NCBI GenBank assembly: GCA_040902895.1 | Contig: JBBDWL010000138.1 | Coordinates: forward strand, 124,001-188,000 | DNA from: JALYRV01 sp040902895 | GTDB lineage: Bacteria > Acidobacteriota > Vicinamibacteria > Vicinamibacterales > SCN-69-37 | Reading direction: 5' to 3' | Length of the DNA stretch: 64,000 nucleotides | Part shown: in pieces, positions 44,001 to 50,983 of the stretch | Position numbering within the stretch: position 1 is the stretch's first letter | Layout of the letters: each line of letters opens with the position of its first letter | Program-made: the position numbers and the translations under genes | The notes under the pieces: model-generated | Database searches by the model: none | Told to the model about the DNA's origin: nothing | What the model saw: only the letters and a program-made list of their open reading frames with translations

Positions 44001-44921
44001 ATGCTGTCGTATCTGATCCGCCGCCTCGCCCTCACGATCCCCGTGCTCCTTGGCGTGGCGACGCTGGTCTTCTCGCTGCTGCACCTCGTGCCTGGCGATC
44101 CGGCGCAATCGATGCTGGGCGACGCGGCCGCCCCCTCCGATGTCGCGGAGCTGCGCACGCGTCTCGGTCTCGACAAGCCGCTCGCGACGCAGTACGGCGA
44201 CTTCATGCTCGGCGTCGTGCAGGGCGATCTCGGTACGTCGTTCCGCTACAACTCCAGCGTCTCATCCGAGATTGGATCGCGGCTCCGCAACACGATGATC
44301 CTTGCGGTGGCGGCGATGGCCGTGGCGCTGACGATTGCGCTGCCGCTCGGGATTCTGGCGGCGACCTTTCGCGGACGCGCGATCGATCACGGCGCCATGA
44401 CGCTGGCGCTCGTCGGCATCTCGATGCCGAACTTCTGGCTCGGGCCGCTGCTGGCGATTCTGTTTTCGGTCAAGCTTGGATGGCTGCCCGTCTCTGGCAC
44501 CGGGTCGGTCGCGCATCTCGTGCTGCCGGCCGTGACGCTGGGCGCCGCGCTTGCGGCGATTCTGGCGCGCATGACGCGCGCCAGTCTGCTCGAGGAGCTG
44601 CGCGAGCTCTACGTGCTGGCCGCGCGCGCCCGCGGCATGAGCCGGGTCCGCGTCGTGCTGCGCCATGCCTTTCGCAACAGCCTGATCCCGATTGTGACGA
44701 TTATCGGTCTGCAGTTCGGCGCCGTTCTGACGGGAACGATCATCACCGAGACGATTTTCGCGTGGCCCGGTATCGGCCGTCTGCTGATTCAGTCCATCTC
44801 GTTCCGCGACTATCCGCTGGTGCAGGGCTGCATTCTGTTCATTTCGGTTGTGTACGTCGGCGTGAATCTGCTGACCGATCTCGCCTATGGCTGGCTCGAT
44901 CCGAGGATCCGCTACGAATGA
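44001..44921 (+). CDS. Peptide/nickel-type ABC transporter permease (DppB-like)
   Basis: 306 aa, six transmembrane helices. N-terminus 'LSYLIRRLALTIPVLLGVAT' and the EAA-loop 'ARARGMSRVRVVLRHAF' are typical of DppB/OppB. Forms a heterodimeric channel with the next gene product, overlapping it by 4 bases. No substrate-binding protein or ATPase gene lies nearby, so the rest of the importer must be elsewhere. Confidence 0.92.
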   Translation: MLSYLIRRLALTIPVLLGVATLVFSLLHLVPGDPAQSMLGDAAAPSDVAELRTRLGLDKPLATQYGDFMLGVVQGDLGTSFRYNSSVSSEIGSRLRNTMILAVAAMAVALTIALPLGILAATFRGRAIDHGAMTLALVGISMPNFWLGPLLAILFSVKLGWLPVSGTGSVAHLVLPAVTLGAALAAILARMTRASLLEELRELYVLAARARGMSRVRVVLRHAFRNSLIPIVTIIGLQFGAVLTGTIITETIFAWPGIGRLLIQSISFRDYPLVQGCILFISVVYVGVNLLTDLAYGWLDPRIRYE

Positions 44922-45724
44922 TGCTGCGCCTTGGCGCGCTGATCGTGGGGATTGCGGCGACCGCGGCGCTGGCGGGGCCGCTGCTGGCGCCATGGGATCC
45001 GTACGCGCAGGAGCTGGCGCTGCGGCTGGCCGGCCCGTCGGGCTCGCATGTCTTTGGGCTCGACGAACTTGGCCGCGACATCCTCTCGCGGCTGCTGGTG
45101 GGCGCACGCATCTCCTTCCTCGTCGGTCTCGCCGTCGTCTCGGTCTCCTCGTCGCTCGGCATTCTGATGGGATCGGTCGCGGGCTACTACGGCGGACGGA
45201 TCGATCAGGTGATCAGCCGCGTGATGGACGTGCTGCTCGCGTTTCCCGGCATCCTGCTGGCGATCGCGCTCGTGGCGGTTCTCGGCCCGAGCCTGACGAA
45301 CGTGATTCTCGCGCTGTCCGTGATCGGATGGGTGGGCTACGCGCGTCTGGTGCGCGCGCAGGTGCTGCGCATCCGCGAGTTCGAGTACGTGCAGGCCGCG
45401 CGCGCGCTCGGCGCGAAGACGCCGCGGATTCTGCTGCGGCATGTGATTCCCGCAACGCTGCCCACGGTGATCGTGCAGGCCACGCTGGGCATGGCCGGCG
45501 CGATCATCGCTGAAGCGTCGCTCAGTTTTCTCGGCCTGGGCGTGCAGCCGCCGACGCCCAGCTGGGGCACGATGCTCGACGCCGGCCGCTCGCATCTATT
45601 CGACGCGCCCCACCTCACGCTGTTTCCCGGCCTTGCGATTGCCCTGCTGGTACTCGGCTTCAACTTCCTGGGCGACGGGCTGCGCGATCGCATCGATCCA
45701 AGGCTGATAAGCGAAGGACGCTAG
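44918..45724 (+). CDS. Peptide/nickel-type ABC transporter permease (DppC-like)
   Basis: 268 aa from ATG at 44918 (ATGA overlap with the dppB-like stop); a second ATG follows directly. The frame is open far upstream, but that sequence is a shadow of the regulator and permease genes. EAA-loop 'VQAARALGAKTPRILLRHVI' and 'SLSFLGLGVQPPTPSWG' identify DppC/OppC. Slightly short because the usual cytoplasmic N-terminal leader is reduced. Confidence 0.92.
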   Translation: MMLRLGALIVGIAATAALAGPLLAPWDPYAQELALRLAGPSGSHVFGLDELGRDILSRLLVGARISFLVGLAVVSVSSSLGILMGSVAGYYGGRIDQVISRVMDVLLAFPGILLAIALVAVLGPSLTNVILALSVIGWVGYARLVRAQVLRIREFEYVQAARALGAKTPRILLRHVIPATLPTVIVQATLGMAGAIIAEASLSFLGLGVQPPTPSWGTMLDAGRSHLFDAPHLTLFPGLAIALLVLGFNFLGDGLRDRIDPRLISEGR

Positions 45725-45774
45725 GCGCGAGCCGGCCGCGCAGCCGCCGCGGCAATTGCTCCGTCCGACTGCTC

Positions 45775-45882
45775 GACGCGCCGGTAAAACTGCAGTTCGG
45801 GCTTTCGCATGCGCAGAAGCGGATCCGTGTCCATGCCTGTCCGGAGCCCTCACTGCAGTTTTAGTGAACCTGACGGCGCGTC
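45775..45882 (+). repeat. 108-nt nested palindrome E1
   Basis: Outer arms GACGCGCC/GGCGCGTC (8 of 8), inner arms TAAAACTGCAGT/ACTGCAGTTTTA (12 of 12, at 45785-45796 and 45852-45863), then GGGCT/AGCCC inside. An unpaired stretch of 11 bases separates inner and outer arms on the right side only. Confidence 0.75.
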
Positions 45883-45901
45883 TCGCAAGTCGGCCTCCGC
45901 A

Positions 45902-45948
45902 ATCGCCGCGACGGCCGCGCGGCCAGTGATGCGGGCCGCGGTGGCGAT
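45902..45948. repeat. Short GC-rich inverted repeat between E1 and E2
   Basis: Arms ATCGCC/GGCGAT with inner GCGGCC/GGCCGC around an 8-base loop. May be incidental in such GC-rich DNA, but it sits exactly between the two larger palindromes. Confidence 0.4.
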
Positions 45949-45976
45949 CGGCACGACACTCTGCGGACGAATCTGA

Positions 45977-46086
45977 GACGGCCGCCTGTACGCCCGTAAA
46001 ACGGAGCGCAGGCCAGTGACACGGCAGCAGCTTTAGCTGCTGCCCGTGCCGGAACCACAGGCCGAGCATCCGTTTTACCGGCCGTC
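45977..46086 (-). repeat. 110-nt nested palindrome E2, inverted relative to E1
   Basis: Outer arms GACGGCCG/CGGCCGTC (8 of 8), inner arms GTAAAACGGA/TCCGTTTTAC (10 of 10) and an apical hairpin CAGCAGC-TTTA-GCTGCTG with extension (46020-46048). Read on the minus strand it starts GACGGCCGGTAAAAC, matching E1's GACGCGCCGGTAAAAC, and has the same one-sided unpaired stretch of about 10 bases after GTTTTA. So E1 and E2 are two inverted members of one family. Confidence 0.75.
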
Positions 46087-46137
46087 GAAGCTGAGGCCGC
46101 AGAGTGTTGTGCTGATCGCCGATCGCGGCCCGCCGCC

Positions 46138-47268
46138 TTATCGAGACGGCGCTGTTGAGAGCGCCGCATAGGCCGTCAGCGCCGCGTCGGCTTCGGCCAT
46201 GCGGCCAAGCGCGCGCAATGCGTCGGCCTGGTATTTGAGCGCCTCCGGCCAGATTGGGCGCTCGCGCACGGCGCGCGCAAGCAGGCGGTTCGCGTCGCCG
46301 CGCGCGCCCTGCAGATACGCAAGCCTTCCGATAATCGCCAGAGACTCTGACGTCTGCGGTGCGGTCGCGGCATGACGGAGCGCTTCGGATGCCTTGCGCA
46401 GCGCCGAGGCGTCCTTGCGCCGCTCGGCTTCGAGCAGCCAGATGTGGCCGAGCGCGAGATGCAGGCGGGGATCGTTCGGCGCGACCTCGCTGGCGCTGCC
46501 GAGCGCCAGCACCGCGCGATCCGTGCGGCCGGCCCGCGCGGCAGCCGTCGCGACCGCGATGTGACGCGAGGCGGTCGGATCGATCGCGGCCAGCGCTTCG
46601 AGATGCCGCAGGTGTTCGGCGGCTTCGCCGTCGCGCGCCGCGAGCTCCGCCAGCGCTTCACGCGCCGCCAGCAGTGTCGGCGCGATCTCGATGGCTTTTT
46701 CGAAGCTGGCCCGCGCGCTTCGGCTGTCGCCGCTGTCGCGCAGCGCCAGGCCGAGGGCATGATGCATTTGCCCTGCGTCGGGATCCTGCGATACGGCGCG
46801 CTGGAGCGGACGAATCGCGTGCGCCACCTGCCCGGCGCGGTAGCGTCCATATCCTGCGCGATACGCGAGGGCGGCCGAGCTGTCGTCCCGATCCGCCGCC
46901 TGCGAATACCAGTCCGCGGCCTTCGCGAAGTCTCCACGTTCGGCATACACCTCGCCGAGGCGTTCGAGCGGCTGCGTGGCGTTCGGATCCAGCCCGGCGG
47001 CGGCCGTCAGGTCGGTAATCGCGGCGTCCCACAACTCCTGCTGCTGATACGCTTCGCCCCGGCGTAGATGCGCCAGCATCGAGCCGGGCTTGAACGCCAG
47101 GGCTCCGCTGAACGCCTCGATCGCGGCGTAGGTCCGGCCCTCTGCGAGCGCCGCGTCCCCGGCCTCGATTCGGCGCCGGTATTCCGCCTCGGTGCGGGCG
47201 CGCTGAACGATCAGGCCTCCGGCCAGGGCCATCCCCACCGCGAGCGCGACCAGCCATAAACGGCGCAT
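46138..47268 (-). CDS. Membrane-anchored tetratricopeptide repeat protein
   Basis: 376 aa. An N-terminal transmembrane anchor ('LWLVALAVGMALAGGLIV') is followed by about nine TPR units ('YAAIEAFSGALAFKPGSM', 'WDAAITDLTAAAGLDPNA', 'ARASFEKAIEIAPTLLAA'). Probably periplasmic scaffold; partner unknown. Transcribed divergently from the ECF sigma gene across a large inverted repeat. Confidence 0.85.
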   Translation of the reverse strand: MRRLWLVALAVGMALAGGLIVQRARTEAEYRRRIEAGDAALAEGRTYAAIEAFSGALAFKPGSMLAHLRRGEAYQQQELWDAAITDLTAAAGLDPNATQPLERLGEVYAERGDFAKAADWYSQAADRDDSSAALAYRAGYGRYRAGQVAHAIRPLQRAVSQDPDAGQMHHALGLALRDSGDSRSARASFEKAIEIAPTLLAAREALAELAARDGEAAEHLRHLEALAAIDPTASRHIAVATAAARAGRTDRAVLALGSASEVAPNDPRLHLALGHIWLLEAERRKDASALRKASEALRHAATAPQTSESLAIIGRLAYLQGARGDANRLLARAVRERPIWPEALKYQADALRALGRMAEADAALTAYAALSTAPSR

Positions 47269-47270
47269 GC

Positions 47271-47376
47271 CTTAAGCCTAGACGGAAAGTCACTTGACAT
47301 GACGTCGTCTTCGCGCGACTCGCACGATGCGGAGCTCGCAACCTACCGCGTCATGTCAAGTGCTTTCCGGGCCTAA
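47271..47376. repeat. Large inverted repeat between the TPR and ECF sigma genes
   Basis: Arms at 47284-47304 and 47349-47368 pair over 20 bases with a one-base bulge; the core is CACTTGACATGACG/CGTCATGTCAAGTG. Each arm holds a TTGACA hexamer facing the centre. Weaker outer pairing (AAGCCT with GGCCTAA) extends it to about 105 nt. It could be an operator, divergent promoter pair or decayed mobile element end. Confidence 0.7.
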
Positions 47377-47377
47377 A

Positions 47378-47405
47378 GGAACTTCCGGCCCCTCGCCGGG
47401 TCTAA
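47378..47405 (+). promoter_or_regulatory. RpoE-type ECF promoter of the sigma factor operon
   Basis: GGAACTT (47378-47384), a 15-base spacer and GTCTAA (47400-47405): a full match to the known RpoE-type consensus GGAACTT-N15-GTCnAA. The sigma gene starts at 47442, so this is almost certainly its autoregulated promoter. Confidence 0.85.
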
Positions 47406-47441
47406 AAAGGATATGGGACACCGATCCAGATAAGGCTTAAG

Positions 47442-48059
47442 ATGGCTGGAGACACCGTGATGAAGCCTGTCCGCGCCCTGACCTGGTCGGATGTCGCCGG
47501 CGACGAGCTCGCGCTCATCCAGCGCTGCGCCGAGGGTGACGAGGACGCCTGCACCGAGCTCGTCGAGGCTCACCAGCGCATGGTCTATCAGCTGTCGCTG
47601 CACCTGCTCGGCGATCACAACGAAGCGCTCGACCTCTCGCAGGAAGTCTTCCTTCGCGTCTTCCGCACGATTCGGAGTTTCCGCGGCCAGTCGGCGCTCC
47701 GTACCTGGATCTACCGGATCGTCATCAATCAGGCGTCGAATCGCCAGCGATGGTGGCGCCGGCGCCGGCGCAGCCAGCAGGTGTCGTTCGAACAGCACGT
47801 GGAGGCGCATGGCGAGTTCGCCGGCACGCGGCGGCTCGATTCGCCCGAGGCCGTGCTCGGACAGAAAGAGCTGGCGGAGCGCATTCAGCAGGCCCTGGGC
47901 CGGCTGCCATTCGATCAACGCACCGTCATCGTGCTGCGCGAGATCGATGGCATGAGTTACGACGACATCGCGTACTCGCTCGACGTCGCCATCGGGACCG
48001 TCAAGTCACGCCTCGCCCGCGCGCGCGAACAGCTGCGCGCCGACCTGAGGCAGCGATGA
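47442..48059 (+). CDS. ECF sigma factor (RpoE-like)
   Basis: 205 aa. Region 2 includes 'YQLSLHLLGDHNEALDLSQEVFLRVFRTI' in part and 'RTWIYRIVINQASNRQRWWR'; region 4 includes 'LPFDQRTVIVLREIDGMSYD' and 'IGTVKSRLARAREQLR'. Directs RNA polymerase to stress promoters, here probably including its own at 47378. A second in-frame ATG at 47460 is possible. The anti-sigma gene follows with an ATGA overlap. Confidence 0.93.
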   Translation: MAGDTVMKPVRALTWSDVAGDELALIQRCAEGDEDACTELVEAHQRMVYQLSLHLLGDHNEALDLSQEVFLRVFRTIRSFRGQSALRTWIYRIVINQASNRQRWWRRRRRSQQVSFEQHVEAHGEFAGTRRLDSPEAVLGQKELAERIQQALGRLPFDQRTVIVLREIDGMSYDDIAYSLDVAIGTVKSRLARAREQLRADLRQR

Positions 48060-48826
48060 GGAAGACCATGCCCGCATGCCACACGATTCGAGGACGGCTT
48101 CATGCGTTTCTCGACGGCGAGCTGCCGGCGCTCGATCATGCGGCGGTCAGAATGCACGTCGACGCCTGCGCCGACTGCGCGGACGTGCTCGACGACTATC
48201 GCGCGCTCGGCCGCGCGCTTCGCGCGGGTCTCGACCCGGCCGGGATGCCAACCGATGCGCTCAACGCGCTGACGAGCAAGGTCGTCAGCCTCACCAGCGC
48301 CGAAGCCCGCCAGTCGCTGCGGGCGCGGCTCTCGCTGGCGTTCGCCGACATGCGGTTCGTGTTTGCCGGGGCCGGCTCTTTTGCGGCGACGTTCGTGTGC
48401 GCGCTGAGCCTCGCCGGGATCCTCGAAGCCTCGTCGGCGTCGCGCACCGACTCACTCGCGTCGCTGATGGAGCGGATGGCCGCGCCGCGCGGCTCGACGC
48501 AGAATCCGTACTCCATCGATCCGCGGCTGCTGCCGCCGAGCCCGCAGACCGGATCGCTCGCCATGCCCGCGGTGCTCGTCGATGATGTGGCGTATGAAGT
48601 GCCGGATGAGCAGTATGCCTTCTCGGGTGTGCTCACCTCGGAGGGCCGCATCGCGGGCATCGAGATGCTGCAGGGCGGCGTGATTGATCCACGCGCGATG
48701 GAGCTGCTGCGATCGATTCACGACTCGCGCTTCGAGCCCGCGCGGCTGAAGAACGGCCGTCCCGTCGCCGTCAGCTTCGTGTGGGTCCACAGCGACGTCA
48801 CAATTAAGCCCATTAAAAGTTTGTAG
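48056..48826 (+). CDS. Zinc-finger anti-sigma factor with TonB-like periplasmic domain
   Basis: 256 aa from ATG at 48056. An N-terminal zf-HC2/ZAS domain has 'HVDACADC' (HxxxCxxC) with an upstream His ('ACHTIRGRLHAFLDGELP'). A transmembrane helix spans about 100-122 ('FAATFVCALSLAGILEA'). The C-terminal 70 residues ('GRIAGIEMLQGG', 'DSRFEPARLKNGRPV', 'VSFVWV') resemble the TonB C-terminal fold. It should hold the sigma factor at the membrane until a periplasmic signal arrives. Its last 14 bases overlap the convergent propeller gene. Confidence 0.85.
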   Translation: MRKTMPACHTIRGRLHAFLDGELPALDHAAVRMHVDACADCADVLDDYRALGRALRAGLDPAGMPTDALNALTSKVVSLTSAEARQSLRARLSLAFADMRFVFAGAGSFAATFVCALSLAGILEASSASRTDSLASLMERMAAPRGSTQNPYSIDPRLLPPSPQTGSLAMPAVLVDDVAYEVPDEQYAFSGVLTSEGRIAGIEMLQGGVIDPRAMELLRSIHDSRFEPARLKNGRPVAVSFVWVHSDVTIKPIKSL

Positions 48827-50978
48827 GGGTCGCGGTCGCGACGTTCTGTAACACGTCCGTCGCGCGGATCACGAGCCGCGCGCGATCCGCTGCCGTCGGC
48901 AGCGTGATGTCGAACACTTCCTCGCGCGAATCAGACAGGCCGTCGGCCGGATAGACCATCTGCCATCGTTCGCCGCCGAGCGCATACTCGACCCTGAGCA
49001 CGCCTGCATGGCCGTCGCGCACGGTGACGCGCACGACATTCCCGGCACCACCGGGCCCCGCCGGCGCAATCGTGATCACCGGTGCGCTGTTGTCGATGTC
49101 GAACCCTTCGCTCTCCCGCGCGCCGTCGAGCGCGTCGGCGGGCGAGTTCACGGCGCCGTCGGTGGCGGTCACGCGAATCACGTAACGCCCGTCGGCGACC
49201 GCCGTCGTATCCCAGACGAAAATCGGATCGGTCAATCCGCTCTGCAGCGGCCGCCACGCGCTTTCACCTTCACGCCGATACGTGACCGCGTACGTCAGCC
49301 GATCGCCGTTGGGATCCTCCGCGCGCCACTGAAACGTCTGCAGGCCTTTGCGGTACATCCTCCGGCCGACGGTCGGCTGCGATCCTTCAGCGGCCTCGGG
49401 TTGCTGTGCCGGCGCGCCGCCGTCGAAGCCGGCGATCTCGGTATCGCTCGATGAAAAGGGACGCTGGAAGACGACCCCGGGCGGATGCACGGTGAGGCTG
49501 GTGACGATCGGGCGGATGTTGCGCGGCAGGTAGGCCACCGTGACCGATGTCAGTTCCGGACCCGCCGCGCCCCGGGTCGAGAGCACCGCGCGCCACTGCA
49601 GGTACCGCGCGCTCGGGCTCAGGATGGGCGCGCCGTCGGCGGCCGAGTAGGGCGCCGACCATTCGCTCCAGGTGTCGTCGGGACGGTTCGTGTTGCCCGA
49701 TCGCGTCGAGATCTGCAGCCCCGCGCCGCCCGTCGCGCGCCAGCGAATGGATCCCCATCGCGCGGCCGAGCCTGCGTCACGCACCTCCGATTCGAACGTC
49801 CCAGTGGCCGCGCGTGCGGTGCGCAGCCGGAACAGCCGGCCCGGATTCGATCCGGCGAGCACCACTTCGCCATTCGGGCCGCGCGCGGCCTGCGTGATCT
49901 GCCTCGCATCGACGCGTCCGAGCAGCACGACGCTGGCCGGTGATGTGGAGAGATCGATGTCGTACAGGCGGCCGTTGCCGCCGGTGGCCACCATGAGCGA
50001 GCGTGAATTCGCGCCGGGCAGCAGGTCGTACGGCGTCTCGGCGCCGGTCTCCCAAATCACATCGGCCCCGTCGTCGCGCACCACATAAATCGCGCCGCGG
50101 CCCGCGCGTTTGCTGTCGGTCGATGCGGGAGGCGTCGACGGCGGATCGCCGACCACGACGCCGCCCACCTGTGCCGTCACGGTGGCGACCGGCGCGGGAT
50201 CGGACGCGCTGTCGTCGCCCTGCGCGGGCGTCAGGCCCGCGGCGTAGATCGCGCCGTCGCCCGCGAGGCGCAGCCCGCGCACTTCCTGATGCGGCGAGTC
50301 GATGACCACGAAGGCTCGGCCGCTTTGATCGATGCGAAACAGGCGTCCCGGTGTCGACGTGCCGGCATACAGCCGTCCCTGTGCGTCGAGCGCGAGCGAG
50401 ATCACGTTGGCGGTGCGCGTGCGATAGAACGGTTCGCCTGACTGTCCCGGCCGCACGCGATAGATCACGCCGCGATCGCCGGTCCCGATGTACAGCGTGC
50501 CGTCACTGGCGCGCGCCAGCGACCAGATATAGCGATCGGGCGGGTCGAACAGGACCGACGCCTTGCCCGAGGCGTCGATATGATGCACACGGCCGTCAGG
50601 GCCGGTGGCGGCGTAGAACCCGCCGCGGCCGTCCGGCAGTACGGCATGCACGCCGAGCTCCGCGGCGTCGAACGCCACGCTGGTGGCGCCGCCGCCGTCG
50701 ATTTTCAGGACCCTGCCGTCATTCCCCGTGCCCGCGAGCCACGCCGTACCGCTCTCGGCGATCGACCAGATGAACGGCTCTTTCGGATTCGCGAAGCTTT
50801 CGATCGCCGGTCCGAGGCGCAGCCGGCCTTCCGCGTCGATCGCGACGCCATCGACGGTGCCTTTGAGAAAGTCACTCTGCGTGGACACCGTCCAGAACAC
50901 GGGCGGTGCGGCCGACAGGACGGCCGTGAGGCCGGCGGCGATCGCCGCGGCGGCCAGAAAGCGGATGTGTGTGTGCAT
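48813..50978 (-). CDS. Secreted beta-propeller protein of unknown function
   Basis: 721 aa. Signal peptide (1-24, 'AAAAIAAGLTAVLSAAPP'). Residues 40-400 carry repeated 'DGRVxxID', 'DGTLYIGTGDRGVIYRV' and 'AGTSTPGRLFRID' units, a seven- or eight-bladed propeller. A middle region ('WGSIRWRATGGAGLQISTRS') and a C-terminal Ig/fibronectin-like part ('FQWRAEDPNGDRLTYAVTYR') follow. Extracytoplasmic. The S55 peptidase gene lies 5 bases upstream and is probably co-transcribed; whether they interact is unknown. Confidence 0.8.
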   Translation of the reverse strand: MHTHIRFLAAAAIAAGLTAVLSAAPPVFWTVSTQSDFLKGTVDGVAIDAEGRLRLGPAIESFANPKEPFIWSIAESGTAWLAGTGNDGRVLKIDGGGATSVAFDAAELGVHAVLPDGRGGFYAATGPDGRVHHIDASGKASVLFDPPDRYIWSLARASDGTLYIGTGDRGVIYRVRPGQSGEPFYRTRTANVISLALDAQGRLYAGTSTPGRLFRIDQSGRAFVVIDSPHQEVRGLRLAGDGAIYAAGLTPAQGDDSASDPAPVATVTAQVGGVVVGDPPSTPPASTDSKRAGRGAIYVVRDDGADVIWETGAETPYDLLPGANSRSLMVATGGNGRLYDIDLSTSPASVVLLGRVDARQITQAARGPNGEVVLAGSNPGRLFRLRTARAATGTFESEVRDAGSAARWGSIRWRATGGAGLQISTRSGNTNRPDDTWSEWSAPYSAADGAPILSPSARYLQWRAVLSTRGAAGPELTSVTVAYLPRNIRPIVTSLTVHPPGVVFQRPFSSSDTEIAGFDGGAPAQQPEAAEGSQPTVGRRMYRKGLQTFQWRAEDPNGDRLTYAVTYRREGESAWRPLQSGLTDPIFVWDTTAVADGRYVIRVTATDGAVNSPADALDGARESEGFDIDNSAPVITIAPAGPGGAGNVVRVTVRDGHAGVLRVEYALGGERWQMVYPADGLSDSREEVFDITLPTAADRARLVIRATDVLQNVATATPTNF

Positions 50979-50983
50979 GTGTG

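Larger units (their letters stand above)
45725..46137. other. 413-bp gene-free block between convergent genes, largely palindromic
   Basis: No credible coding sequence on either strand. It carries three successive inverted-repeat structures (45775-45882, 45902-45948, 45977-46086), described separately. Both flanking genes point into it, so promoter function is unlikely; terminator, BIME-like repeat or structured RNA are the options. Confidence 0.7.

Noticed and set aside
43700..45724. Apparent 674-aa fusion ending in the DppC-like permease
   Set aside because: The first 406 residues are an Arg/Ala-rich shadow of the sigma-54 regulator and dppB genes, which have better coding evidence; ATG at 44918 is coupled to dppB.
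45775..46086. Integron attC sites
   Set aside because: The GTAAAAC/GTTTTAC boxes do not fit the attC RYYYAAC/GTTRRRY rule, and there is no integrase or cassette array.
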